Assembly: GCA_900320545.1 (NCBI GenBank)
Contig: ONSU01000018.1
Coordinates: 18,824 to 82,823, forward strand
From: an uncultured Bacteroidales bacterium
GTDB taxonomy: Bacteria > Bacteroidota > Bacteroidia > Bacteroidales > UBA932
Reading direction: 5' to 3'
DNA length: 64,000 nucleotides
The notes beneath the pieces were generated by a model. It searched no databases and was not told where the DNA came from. It worked only from the letters and a program-made list of their open reading frames with translations. The position numbers and the translations under genes are program-made. Positions 54,601-62,215 of this stretch are shown here, piece after piece. Positions within the stretch are counted from its first letter, which is position 1; every line of letters begins with the position of its first letter.

Positions 54601-56240
54601 GCCTGACCGGCAAGGTCCGCGCCAGCGGCTCCGCAAAACAGCTCCGCCTCCAGAGCGAGAACGCCCGGCTCGACAACGCCCACCTCGGCCTCGATTACAC
54701 CAAGTGCGTCTATACGGTGAACGGTCCGGTCGACATCACCGAGAAGGGCATCGAATTCTCCGGCGTGGACATCACCGATTCCCTCAAGGGCACCGGCAAG
54801 GTGACGGGCGGGGTGTATTTCAACACGCTCAAGAACATCACCCTCGGCGTCCATATGGCGGTCCGCAACATGCTGGTGCTGGATACGCACGAAGGGGACG
54901 ACCCCACCTACTACGGCCACATCGTCGCGGACGGCACAGTGGACGTGACCGGCCCCACGAGCAAGATCAATATCGGCATCAACGCCCGCACGTCCGGGCC
55001 CGGCGACATCCATATTCCGCTCGGAAACGCCTCCGGAGAGAAGCGGACCTTCCTCACCTACACCCAGGCCGAGGAAGCGGAGACGACCGACCCGTACGAA
55101 CTGATGATGAAGAAGCGGGAGAAGAAGGCGGCGGGCAAGAGCGAACTCGACGTGGGCATCCGCGTCCTCGCGACGCCGGAACTCACCACCTACATCGAGG
55201 TCAACAAGGCCACCGGCAACATCCTCTCCGCCACCGGCAACGGCACCATCGACCTGACCTATACCTCCCGCAACAATTACTTCGGGATCGGCGGCCAGTA
55301 CATCCTCAACTCGGGACATTATATGTTCAACGCCCTGAACATCATCAACAAGGAATTCCAGGTCCGCGAGGGCGGATCGATCCGGTTCAACGGAGACGTG
55401 AAAGAAACCGACCTCGACATCGACGCCGTCTATACGACCAAGGCCTCCCTCCAGCCGCTGCTCGGGGAAACCGACGCCGTCGAAAGCCGCCGTACGGTGG
55501 AATGCGGCATCCACATCAGCGACAAACTCCGCAACCCGCAGATCGGCCTCAGCATCGACATCCCCGATCTGGACAGCGGAACGCAGGCGCAGGTCAACAG
55601 CGCGCTCAGCAGCGAGGACAAGGTACAGCGGCAGTTCATCTATCTGCTCATCTCCGGCTCGTTCATGCCGTCGGACTTCAGCGGCATCGCCAACAACACG
55701 AGCAACCTGCTGTACTCCAACGTGACCAACATCATGACGAACCAGCTCAACAACATATTCGCCAGACTGAACATCCCGCTCGACCTCGGCCTCAACTACA
55801 AGTCCTCCGAGGCGGGCAACAATCTCTTCGACGTGGCCGTCTCCACGCAGCTCTTCAAGAACCGCGTCGTCATCAACGGCTCCATCGGCAACCGCGAACA
55901 GGCCTCCCGGAGCGCCACCAACGTCGTGGGCGACATCGAGGTCGAGGTCAAGCTCGACCGCCAGGGAGCCGTGCGGCTCAAGGCGTTCTCGCATTCCGCG
56001 GACCAGTACACCAACTACCTCGACAACTCGCAGCGCAACGGCATCGGCATCTCCTATCAGCGGGAATTCAACTCCTTCCGCCAGTTCTTCAAGACGCTGT
56101 TCCGCTCGCGCAGGAAGCGGCAGGAAGACTTCCTGCTGGAGAATCAGAATGTCCGGAGCAAGACGCTGGAAATCGGCCGCGACGGCAATGTCGTCGGGAA
56201 TGAAAAACGCAAAAACAGAAAGAAAGATGACCAGCGGTAA
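51624..56240 (+). CDS. TamB/AsmA-like inner-membrane-anchored envelope protein
   Basis: The start at 51624 (MRKFLKILGIVIAS) gives 1538 residues; the open frame upstream merely shadows tsaD. An N-terminal transmembrane helix (~5-27) and an AsmA-like start (QQKILELVIRKTNGVFDGEF) lead into a very long beta-rich periplasmic body. The C-terminal DUF490/TamB domain (YLLISGSFMPSD, SSEAGNNLFDVAVSTQLFKN, VEVKLDRQGAVRLKAFS) is followed by a basic tail. TamB-type proteins bridge the periplasm and take part in outer-membrane protein assembly or lipid transport. The stop overlaps the next start by 14 bp, so four genes to 59047 form one coupled run. Confidence 0.87.
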   Translation: MRKFLKILGIVIASILLLLGGVMLALQIPAVQQKILELVIRKTNGVFDGEFSVGSIQLLPFNTLIVKDVLILDKSPYIDPYDPDPHPRDTFAYVGYASVRLSLKSLLGGEGVDIRKAVVRNAEFNLCVQPDFEVEARGRGITNLQQIFRLKIPEKKKPEKGKIFEIKNVEVENFIFRLINYRQRELQRRARKGHPGKTGINWNDLELITDVKGRNLGMVGRVMHGTADHVEIYEKSGCFIDHVEGRTEVGHGKSLFYDLRIRDAYSDIDVPSMQFLYGDQEHFRDFVNGVRIVADINPSKVDLGRTIAYFADVLFDNPIVLDVQKGGVDGPVSDLGIKDIRFKDLSSGVSGTLDGKITGLPGKNFNLGFNLDRFSFTTASLGSFIRSWAPGLRLDLSKFAPRETFQLTAKGHGPLNRLIIDGTLLSSAGNARFNDLILENLTDKTKPVTIGGGLSSERLNIGRIIGNDKLGELTMTSSLDATLGKNPVVTLDSLSVRKLHAFGYDYSNIRAQGVYKGNSFDGRIVSHDPNLDLMAQGLFSISEGSGNTSYEGYVNLGYADLGALGFDKNGKMRIALNSDINFIRTKEGDLVGDISVSDINLANERGTFSIGDLTVQSHFNDEVNRMKFDSRFFNGTYVSTRPIDAFVKQLVNVTARREMPVLFTKKSPGDFPADYALAFRFHDMGKLLEFALPSAYIEDDSRLDLHLDEDGNLEAKVRSGRLAIGDKFIKDVTLDIDNRDNSLNGTLRSSELRIGGIRLGGANANIYADDNTVGADIRYDNKTEKENKGDLSLAAQLRRNAAQQLECSAHVLPSNIFYDDDLWRISSDEILIRGNDISVNRFLGASSDQSLLVDGGYSPTRTDTLSVRLERFDISLLDGIVKGGYTFQGRVTGNAFVTSPAKGMPGLLASLQCEEAAVAGYPLGTLDLGSRWDAGGKRFLVDVTNHLNGKSGIDAHGWITPKGELDISADLDQFNLGVAKPILASVFSTFDGGLTGKVRASGSAKQLRLQSENARLDNAHLGLDYTKCVYTVNGPVDITEKGIEFSGVDITDSLKGTGKVTGGVYFNTLKNITLGVHMAVRNMLVLDTHEGDDPTYYGHIVADGTVDVTGPTSKINIGINARTSGPGDIHIPLGNASGEKRTFLTYTQAEEAETTDPYELMMKKREKKAAGKSELDVGIRVLATPELTTYIEVNKATGNILSATGNGTIDLTYTSRNNYFGIGGQYILNSGHYMFNALNIINKEFQVREGGSIRFNGDVKETDLDIDAVYTTKASLQPLLGETDAVESRRTVECGIHISDKLRNPQIGLSIDIPDLDSGTQAQVNSALSSEDKVQRQFIYLLISGSFMPSDFSGIANNTSNLLYSNVTNIMTNQLNNIFARLNIPLDLGLNYKSSEAGNNLFDVAVSTQLFKNRVVINGSIGNREQASRSATNVVGDIEVEVKLDRQGAVRLKAFSHSADQYTNYLDNSQRNGIGISYQREFNSFRQFFKTLFRSRRKRQEDFLLENQNVRSKTLEIGRDGNVVGNEKRKNRKKDDQR

Positions 56241-56931
56241 ACTGTACCTGATCCCTTCCCCGCTGGGGGAATACGATCCCGCGCTCGTGATACCCGGTCC
56301 GGTGCTGGAGCGCCTGAAGACGCTGCAGACCTTCGTCGTGGAGGAAGTGCGCACGGCCCGTCGCTATCTCTCCGCGGCCGGACTCAAGGGACATATCGGG
56401 GAACTGGAATTCCATACGCTCAACGAGCATACGACCCAGGCCGAAGTGGAGGCGCTCGGAGCGCTCTTCTCCCGCGGTGACGTCGGGCTCATTTCCGAAG
56501 CCGGGCTGCCGGCCGTGGCGGATCCGGGCGCGCAGCTTGTCGCGCTGTGCCACCGAAGGGGCATCGAGGTCATCCCGCTGGTGGGGCCATCCTCGCTGAT
56601 GCTCGCCCTGATGGCTTCCGGCCTGGACGGCCAGCGGTTCGCCTTCCGGGGCTATCTCCCCGCCAAGACGGACGAACGCCGCTCCGCCATCCGCCTGCTC
56701 GAAAAAGACTCCGCTATCCGGCACGAGACGCAGATCCTCATCGAGACGCCTTACCGCAACGACGCCCTTCTGGGAGACCTCGTCTCGATCTGCCGCGGAA
56801 CGACCCGGATCACCGTCGCCGCCGACATCACCCTTCCTTCCGCCTTTATCCGCACCAGGACGGCGGCGGAGTGGAAACAGAACCTGCCGGTCATCGGAAA
56901 ACGGCCGTGCGTATTTCTTGTGCTGGCCTGA
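56227..56931 (+). CDS. RsmI-like tetrapyrrole-methylase-fold rRNA methyltransferase
   Basis: With ATG 56227 (MTSGKLYLIPSPLGEY) the protein is 234 residues, the size of the Bacteroidetes form of RsmI, which 2'-O-methylates C1402 of 16S rRNA. Visible blocks are LYLIPSPLGEY, FHTLNEHTTQAEV, GLISEAGLPAVADPGAQLV (the SAM-fold core), VIPLVGPSSLMLALMASG and FRGYLPAK. The short C-terminus lacks the extra domain of E. coli RsmI. It overlaps the tamB-like gene by 14 bp and the next gene by 1 bp. The alternative is another methylase of the same fold, but these motifs favour RsmI. Confidence 0.8.
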   Translation: MTSGKLYLIPSPLGEYDPALVIPGPVLERLKTLQTFVVEEVRTARRYLSAAGLKGHIGELEFHTLNEHTTQAEVEALGALFSRGDVGLISEAGLPAVADPGAQLVALCHRRGIEVIPLVGPSSLMLALMASGLDGQRFAFRGYLPAKTDERRSAIRLLEKDSAIRHETQILIETPYRNDALLGDLVSICRGTTRITVAADITLPSAFIRTRTAAEWKQNLPVIGKRPCVFLVLA

Positions 56932-58175
56932 TGAAGATCGCATTCACCACCCTCGGCTGCAAGCTGAATTTTGCAGAGACGTCCACCTACCGGCGGGCGC
57001 TGCTGGAAGCCGGCGCCGAAGCCGTCGGCTGGAATATTCCTGCGGACGCCTACCTGATCAATACCTGCGCCGTGACGGAGCATGCCGAGAAGAAATCCCG
57101 CAACCTCATCCAGCGGGCGCACCGGCTCGCGCCGGAGGCGGCCATCTATGTGACCGGCTGCTATGCGGAACTCCGGGGCGGCGAGATCGGCCTTCTGCCG
57201 GGCGTCCGGCGCGTTTTCGGGGCCGGGGAGAAAGGACGGATCGCAGGTGTGATCCGGGAAGATCTCGGACTCGGAAGCGGCGGAGACATCCCCGGCGACA
57301 CGCTGCCGGCCTGGTCGTCCGGCGAACGGACCCGCTCGTTCCTGAAAGTGCAGGACGGGTGCGACAATTTCTGCGCGTACTGCACCGTGCCCTTCGCCCG
57401 CGGCCGGAGCCGGAACCTGCCGGTCTGCGCCCTGGTGCAGCAGGCCGCCGGGATTGCCTCCAGGGGCATCCGGGAAGTCGTCCTGACCGGGGTGAATACG
57501 GGCGATTTCGGCCGTTCGACGGGAGAGAACTTCTTATCGCTGCTGCAGGCGCTGGACAAGGTGGAAGGCATCGACCGTTACCGGATTTCGTCCATCGAGC
57601 CCAATCTCCTGACCGATGAGATCATCGACTGGATCGCCTCCGGGACCAAGGTACTGCCGCATTTCCACATCCCGCTCCAGTCGGGCAGCGACACGCTGCT
57701 CAGGCGGGTCGGGCGGCGCTACGACACGGCGCTTTTCGCCTCCCGGATCGACAAGGTCCGCTCTGCGATGGAGCACCCCGGCGGGCGGAAGGTATTCTTC
57801 GGAATCGACGTCATCGTCGGCCTGCCGGGCGAGACGGAGGAGCTGTTCGAAGAGACGTACCGGTTCCTTGCCGAGCGCATCCGTCCGGCTTTCTTGCACG
57901 TATTTCCCTACTCCCGCCGGCCCGGGACGCGGGCGGCACTCTGGCCCGACCAGGTGCAGGACCGCGTCAAGACGGAGCGGGTGGCCCGCCTGGAAGCCCT
58001 CTCGGACAAACTGCACGCGGAGTTCGTCGCCGCCAACAAGGGACTTCGCGCGCCCGTGCTGTGGGAGTCCACCGTGCGGGACGGAATGATGAGCGGCTTC
58101 ACGGACAATTACATCAAAGTCACGCGGCCCTACGACCGCACGCTCGTGGGAACGATTACGGAGGAGACGATATGA
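56931..58175 (+). CDS. mtaB: tRNA methylthiotransferase, MtaB-like (radical SAM)
   Basis: MtaB adds a methylthio group to t6A37 of tRNA, using the product of TsaD chemistry encoded nearby. The start at 56931 (MKIAFTTLGCKLNFAE) gives 414 residues. The N-terminal UPF0004 domain has its cluster cysteines in TLGCKLN, INTCAVTEHAEKKSR and VTGCYAEL. The radical-SAM domain has CDNFCAYCTVPFARGRSR, and a C-terminal TRAM-like stretch is present. TGATG overlap with the rsmI-like stop implies coupled translation. GCKLN and TCAVTE favour MtaB over MiaB. Confidence 0.88.
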   Translation: MKIAFTTLGCKLNFAETSTYRRALLEAGAEAVGWNIPADAYLINTCAVTEHAEKKSRNLIQRAHRLAPEAAIYVTGCYAELRGGEIGLLPGVRRVFGAGEKGRIAGVIREDLGLGSGGDIPGDTLPAWSSGERTRSFLKVQDGCDNFCAYCTVPFARGRSRNLPVCALVQQAAGIASRGIREVVLTGVNTGDFGRSTGENFLSLLQALDKVEGIDRYRISSIEPNLLTDEIIDWIASGTKVLPHFHIPLQSGSDTLLRRVGRRYDTALFASRIDKVRSAMEHPGGRKVFFGIDVIVGLPGETEELFEETYRFLAERIRPAFLHVFPYSRRPGTRAALWPDQVQDRVKTERVARLEALSDKLHAEFVAANKGLRAPVLWESTVRDGMMSGFTDNYIKVTRPYDRTLVGTITEETI

Positions 58176-59047
58176 ATGCAAAACTGACTTTTCTCGGCAC
58201 GGGAACCTCGCAGGGCGTGCCGATCATCGGATGCCGCTGCGCGGTCTGCACATCGGCGGACGAGAGGGACAAGCGCTTCCGGTCCAGCGCCCTCGTGGAG
58301 GCCGGCGGCCTGACGATCCTTATCGACGCGGGGCCCGATTTCCGGAGCCAGATGCTCCGCGCGGGAGTCGGCCACCTCGACGCCATCCTGCTGACGCACA
58401 ATCACAAAGACCATACGGGCGGGCTCGACGACGTGCGTTCGCTCAACTACATCGACCGCAAAGCCGTGGAGATCTACTGCGAGCCCAAGGTCGAGGAGAC
58501 GATCCGCCGCGAATATGCGTACGCCTTCGCTACGCCCAAGTATCCCGGCTCGCCGGAATGGAACATCCACCGCATCGGAGACGAGCCCTTCGAGGTCGTT
58601 TCCAATGACGGTTACTATCTGGAATGGGTGCACGACGTCGGATACCGGTACCATCCCGAGGAAGGGCCGGTGCCGCCGCCGCGCAGGGTGACGGTCATCC
58701 CGATCCGCGGATTCCATGACACGATGCCGGTGCTGGGATTCCGTTTCGGCGACATCGCCTATCTGACGGATATGAGTGCTCTGCCGGAAGAGGAATTCAA
58801 GAAACTGCAGGGACTGAAACACCTGACGCTCAATACGGTAGGATACAAGAAACACCATTCGCACTTCAGTCTGGACGAAGCGCTGGAACTCGCCCGGCGG
58901 ATCGGGGCGGAGCACACCTGGCTCACCCATCTTTCCCACACCTTCCCCCCGCACGCCGCCTTCAGCGAAGATCTCCGCGCCCTCTGCGCCGAGCGCGGCA
59001 TTACCTCCGACGTCCGGCCCGCCTACGACGGCCTCGTGCTGGAATGA
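58172..59047 (+). CDS. Metallo-beta-lactamase-fold hydrolase (PhnP-like)
   Basis: The ATG at 58172 (MNAKLTFLGTGTSQGVP) overlaps the mtaB stop by 4 bp and gives 291 residues. Motifs are GTGTSQGVPIIGCRCAVC (a cysteine-bearing N-terminus as in PhnP), LIDAGPDFRSQML, the metal site THNHKDHTGGLDD (HxHxDH), RGFHDTMPVLGFR, TDMSALP and TWLTHLSHTF. PhnP-like enzymes cleave cyclic phosphodiesters; the true substrate here is unknown. It is the last of a run of four overlapping genes and converges on the CYTH gene with a 1-bp gap. Confidence 0.85.
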   Translation: MNAKLTFLGTGTSQGVPIIGCRCAVCTSADERDKRFRSSALVEAGGLTILIDAGPDFRSQMLRAGVGHLDAILLTHNHKDHTGGLDDVRSLNYIDRKAVEIYCEPKVEETIRREYAYAFATPKYPGSPEWNIHRIGDEPFEVVSNDGYYLEWVHDVGYRYHPEEGPVPPPRRVTVIPIRGFHDTMPVLGFRFGDIAYLTDMSALPEEEFKKLQGLKHLTLNTVGYKKHHSHFSLDEALELARRIGAEHTWLTHLSHTFPPHAAFSEDLRALCAERGITSDVRPAYDGLVLE

Positions 59048-59048
59048 A

Positions 59049-59534
59049 CTATTTCCACGTACCGAACGGTACCTTCGATAAATAAGAGTTGTAATACCGC
59101 CTGTCACCGGTGACCTCCTCTCCGAGCCAGGAAGGCCGCTCGAAGGCCTCGTCCTCGCTCCCGAGCTCGATCTCGGCCATAATAAGTCCGGCATTTTCCC
59201 CGAGGAACTCATCCACCTCCCACACCCGTCCGTTCCCGGCCGGCACGATATGCCGCACCTTCCCGATCCGGCCGCTCTTGGTGAGCCGCATCAGGTCTTC
59301 GGCATCCTTCAGCGGGACTTCGATCTCCCATTCCGCCCGGCTCATCCCGTTCGTAGGGCCTTTAATGGTCAGGATACCCTTGTCGTCCAGAATCCGCACG
59401 CGCACGGTGTTTCCCCCGTCGTGGGCGATGTAGCCCTGCGAGATGCGATGGCTCTCCGTCACCTCGGAGCGGAACGCCTCGCTCCGCACCAGGAACTTCC
59501 GTTCCGTTTCCGTATGCATTGCATTGATACTCAT
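59049..59534 (-). CDS. CYTH-domain protein (triphosphate tunnel metalloenzyme)
   Basis: The 161-residue protein belongs to the CYTH superfamily of adenylate-cyclase/thiamine-triphosphatase-like enzymes. ETERKFLV near the N-terminus supplies the ExExK triphosphate-binding motif. GYIAHDGGNTVRVRILDDKG, LTIKG, EWEIEVPLKDAEDLM and AEIELGSEDEAFERPSWLGEEVTGD are the paired tunnel strands. Inorganic triphosphate is a common substrate; the actual one is unknown. A start at codon 6 (59519, MHTETERKF) is at least as likely as 59534. It follows nadD in a gmk-nadD-CYTH run. Confidence 0.88.
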   Translation of the reverse strand: MSINAMHTETERKFLVRSEAFRSEVTESHRISQGYIAHDGGNTVRVRILDDKGILTIKGPTNGMSRAEWEIEVPLKDAEDLMRLTKSGRIGKVRHIVPAGNGRVWEVDEFLGENAGLIMAEIELGSEDEAFERPSWLGEEVTGDRRYYNSYLSKVPFGTWK

Positions 59535-59583
59535 AGTCTGTCAGATAGTTAAAACGAACCGTCCGCCACTGTAAAAGGGACCG

Positions 59584-60141
59584 TCACATCAGCCAGCGCG
59601 AGGCATCCCGTCCGGAGGCGAGCGCCTCGCGGATTTCCGTCGAGGAAATCGTCACCAGCGGGGCCCGCAGGAGTTCGATCCGGTAGGACGGATCCTCGCG
59701 GAGCAGCCGGGCCTTGAGCCGGCCACGGTGATATCCCTTGCGGGGAAATACGGTGACACCGAATTCCCGCAGGATGACTTCGTGCTCCCGCCAGCGGGGC
59801 ATACTCTCCAGATTGTCGGCGCCGATCGCCAGCGTGAACCCGTTCGAGGGCTCGCGCTCCCGCAGGGCGCAAAGGGTGCGGACGGTGTAGTGCGGCGGCT
59901 CCATTCCGAGTTCGATGTCGTCCACCCGGACCTTCCCGCCCAGTTCCGGATGGCGGGCGACGGCTTCGCGGGCGGCCTGCAGGCGATCGGCCGCCGTCGC
60001 ATTGCCGGACGCGTCCTTGAACGGATTCTGCGGGCTCACGATAAGATACACGCCGTCATACCGCTCCACAAGCAGTCGCAGGATGGCGAGATGCCCGATG
60101 TGAAGCGGATTGAACGATCCGGAATAGACGGCGATACGCAT
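59584..60141 (-). CDS. nadD: Nicotinate-nucleotide adenylyltransferase
   Basis: NadD makes deamido-NAD from nicotinate mononucleotide and ATP. The 185-residue protein has the nucleotidyltransferase signature GSFNPLHIGHLAI (HxGH), SPQNPFKD, the substrate segment FTLAIGADNLESMPRWRE, VFPRKGYHRG and the C-terminal ISSTEIREALASG (ISSTxIR). It starts 3 bp after the gmk stop, so the two are coupled. Length and motifs are normal. Confidence 0.95.
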   Translation of the reverse strand: MRIAVYSGSFNPLHIGHLAILRLLVERYDGVYLIVSPQNPFKDASGNATAADRLQAAREAVARHPELGGKVRVDDIELGMEPPHYTVRTLCALREREPSNGFTLAIGADNLESMPRWREHEVILREFGVTVFPRKGYHRGRLKARLLREDPSYRIELLRAPLVTISSTEIREALASGRDASRWLM

Positions 60142-60144
60142 CGG

Positions 60145-60711
60145 TTACTCCGCCAGGAAGGCGGCCACCATCTCCTCACTCTCCCGGAAGGCCTTTTCGA
60201 GGTCGTCGTTGATGAGGATCCTGTCGAACTTCGGGGCATAGGTCATCTCCTCGGCGGCTTTGGCGACACGCTCTTCGATGGCCTCGGGAGTATCCGTCCC
60301 GCGGGCGACGAGACGCCTGCGCAGTTCCTCGACCGACGGGGCCTGGATGAAGACCGACAGCGCGGCGTCGCCGAAGTATTTCTTGAGGTTGACGCCGCCC
60401 TTGACGTCCACGTCGAAGGCGATGGCGTGACCCTTGGACCAGATGCGGTTGACTTCGCTCTTGAGGGTGCCGTAGAAGCGGTCCTCGTAGACTTCCTCGT
60501 ATTCGACGAATTTGTCGTCCCGCACCAGGAGCCGGAAGATGTCCGCGCTGTAGAAGAGGTATTCCACCCCGTCTTTCTCCTCGCCCCTGGGCGGCCGGGA
60601 AGTGGCCGAGACGGAGAATTCCACATCGTCGCGTTTGCGGAGGATATTGCCCACGATGGTGCTTTTGCCGGATCCGGACGGCGCCGAGAAAATGAGAACT
60701 TTGCCTGCCAT
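60145..60711 (-). CDS. gmk: Guanylate kinase
   Basis: Gmk phosphorylates GMP to GDP. The ATG at 60711 (MAGKVLIFSAPSGSGKST) gives 188 residues; six extra in-frame codons upstream are not needed. It has the P-loop SAPSGSGKST, the GMP-binding SVSATSRPPRGEEKDGVEYLF, FVEYEEVYEDRFYGT, AFDVDVKGGVNLKK and the lid RGTDTPEAIEERVAKA. nadD follows after 3 bp. A TATCTTTG on the minus strand at 60729 is a likely -7 element. Confidence 0.96.
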   Translation of the reverse strand: MAGKVLIFSAPSGSGKSTIVGNILRKRDDVEFSVSATSRPPRGEEKDGVEYLFYSADIFRLLVRDDKFVEYEEVYEDRFYGTLKSEVNRIWSKGHAIAFDVDVKGGVNLKKYFGDAALSVFIQAPSVEELRRRLVARGTDTPEAIEERVAKAAEEMTYAPKFDRILINDDLEKAFRESEEMVAAFLAE

Positions 60712-60728
60712 AGAAGTGAATGTTTCCA

Positions 60729-60736
60729 CAAAGATA
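60729..60736 (-). promoter_or_regulatory. Probable -7 element of the gmk promoter
   Basis: On the minus strand this reads TATCTTTG, fitting TAnnTTTG, 18 bp before the gmk start. No -33 element lies at the right spacing. Confidence 0.4.
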
Positions 60737-60761
60737 AAAAAAATCCCCGATATCTCCCCTC

Positions 60762-60792
60762 TTGCAAATCCGCCGGAAATAACTTATTTTTG
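60762..60792 (+). promoter_or_regulatory. Promoter of the FISUMP-type lipoprotein gene at 60814
   Basis: TTG (60762-60764), a 20-bp spacer and TATTTTTG (60785-60792) match the Bacteroidetes promoter pattern, 21 bp before the ATG. Confidence 0.62.
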
Positions 60793-60813
60793 TTAGAATC
60801 AAATTCAGAGAAT

Positions 60814-62094
60814 ATGAAAAAACCATTCCGACTCTTCCTGGTGGTGTTTGTGGTCCTCCTTTCCGCCATTTCCTGCAAGAAAGATAAAAAAGGCTCCCCT
60901 GATGTGTCGATTACCGTCGTCACGAAGTTGGTTCCCGACAGTGACATCTATGCCTATAAAGCCATCCTGGGGGCAACCGCAACGATCGAAAATGCGGCTG
61001 CGGGCAAGGGCGAAGCCTGGTTCCAGATCGCGACATCCGAAAGCCAGCTTCCGCTTGCACCCAAACAGGGCGTACAGGAGATTCCCGCGAAGGGCGGCGA
61101 CTTCGGAATGACCGCATACGACCTCACACCGCTCTCGGATTACTGTTTCCGGGCGGGCGTGAGCATCGACGGCAAGACATCTTACGGCGAGACGCAGCAT
61201 TTCACGACACGGCAGGCCGCCGTCCAATTCAACAGCATTACCTTCTCACATCTTACTCATAACATCATTACGGAGAACGACAATATCAGCGTCGCGCTCT
61301 CCGGGCAGGTAAGCATCAATGTTACCGTTCCCAGCGGCACGTTCATCCAGACACAGGCGAACGTCTGTTTCCTTCTCTCCGAGACGGAGGAGGGGCTTCT
61401 GACCAATCCGATCCGTGTGAGCGCCAATCCTGTTGCCGCGGGAGGCGGAATGTTCTCCGCCCAATATGACGGGCTCCGATGGGGGCTGGATTATCATTAC
61501 AAAGCCGAGGTTACGCTTTATTTCGAATCGTTCATTTCTCCGGACGACAATACTTTCCATTCGCCGGAGGTAGCGGCCGTCGACCTGGGTCTCAGCGTCA
61601 AATGGGCCAATATGAACCTTGGCGCGCACGCTCCGCAGGAATATGGCGACTACTACGCCTGGGGTGAGACGCAGCCGAAAGGCACATACACGGAAGAATC
61701 CTATACCTATATGGGCAATCCGCTGAATCTGGCACCGGAAAATGACGCGGCCCACGTACAATGGGAGGGCGATTGGCGGATGCCGACCGTCGGGGAGTAT
61801 CTGGAACTGCTCGAATACTGCGCCATCAAACACAGGACCTATCATGGTGTGAAAGGGATGGTTTTCACAAGCAAGAAGGCGGGACACACAGACAATTGGA
61901 TCTTCCTCCCCGCTGCGGGCATCTGGTTCGGCCAGAGTGTCTCCGGACTGGACGAGGCCGGGAGCTATTGGACATCCAGCCCATACTCCGGCCCGGCCAC
62001 GGCGTACAGCCTCGATTTCTGGGATCGTGATGAGGCCGGCTGCAATGGCAACGGCCGCCATCTGGGAAGGACCATCCGGGCCGTCCGTCCGTAA
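60814..62094 (+). CDS. FISUMP-type lipoprotein with N-terminal Ig-like region
   Basis: The ATG at 60814 (MKKPFRLFLVVFVVLL, lipobox SAISC) gives 426 residues; the open frame before it shadows nadD and gmk. Residues ~30-250 are beta-rich without a recognisable family (AWFQIATSESQLPLAP and YCFRAGVSIDGKTSYGE recall fibronectin-like sandwiches). From ~258 the FISUMP-like domain follows: VDLGLSVKWANMNLGA, YGDYYAWGETQPKGTYTEESY, DWRMPTVGEYLELL, IFLPAAGIW, YWTSSPYSG and the final TIRAVRP. This domain is paralogous to the lipoprotein at 4268. It is exported and lipid-anchored; its function is unknown. A family A repeat follows the stop codon. Confidence 0.75.
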   Translation: MKKPFRLFLVVFVVLLSAISCKKDKKGSPDVSITVVTKLVPDSDIYAYKAILGATATIENAAAGKGEAWFQIATSESQLPLAPKQGVQEIPAKGGDFGMTAYDLTPLSDYCFRAGVSIDGKTSYGETQHFTTRQAAVQFNSITFSHLTHNIITENDNISVALSGQVSINVTVPSGTFIQTQANVCFLLSETEEGLLTNPIRVSANPVAAGGGMFSAQYDGLRWGLDYHYKAEVTLYFESFISPDDNTFHSPEVAAVDLGLSVKWANMNLGAHAPQEYGDYYAWGETQPKGTYTEESYTYMGNPLNLAPENDAAHVQWEGDWRMPTVGEYLELLEYCAIKHRTYHGVKGMVFTSKKAGHTDNWIFLPAAGIWFGQSVSGLDEAGSYWTSSPYSGPATAYSLDFWDRDEAGCNGNGRHLGRTIRAVRP

Positions 62095-62096
62095 AA

Positions 62097-62123
62097 GATT
62101 CCGAAACAAGTTCGGAATGACGG
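62097..62123. repeat. Family A repeat, single diverged unit
   Basis: GATTCCGAAACAAGTTCGGA followed by ATGACGG. The inverted arms have changed together (TTCCGAA / TTCGGAA), so the stem is kept. It starts 3 bp after the lipoprotein stop codon and could act as its 3' hairpin. Confidence 0.75.
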
Positions 62124-62140
62124 AAGGACGAGAAATCTAT

Positions 62141-62170
62141 TTGAAAATTCTTTAAAAATGATTATATTTG
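62141..62170 (+). promoter_or_regulatory. Promoter of fba
   Basis: TTG (62141-62143), a 19-bp spacer and TATATTTG (62163-62170) match the Bacteroidetes promoter pattern, 45 bp before the fba ATG. Confidence 0.7.
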
Positions 62171-62215
62171 CGTCGCTTGAAAACGTGAAACACGTAAATT
62201 AATTATATTTTTGTT

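Noticed and set aside
62206-62213. A second TATTTTTG as a promoter for fba
   Set aside because: It ends 2 bp before the ATG, leaving no room for a start site and leader. The element at 62163 with its -33 is better.
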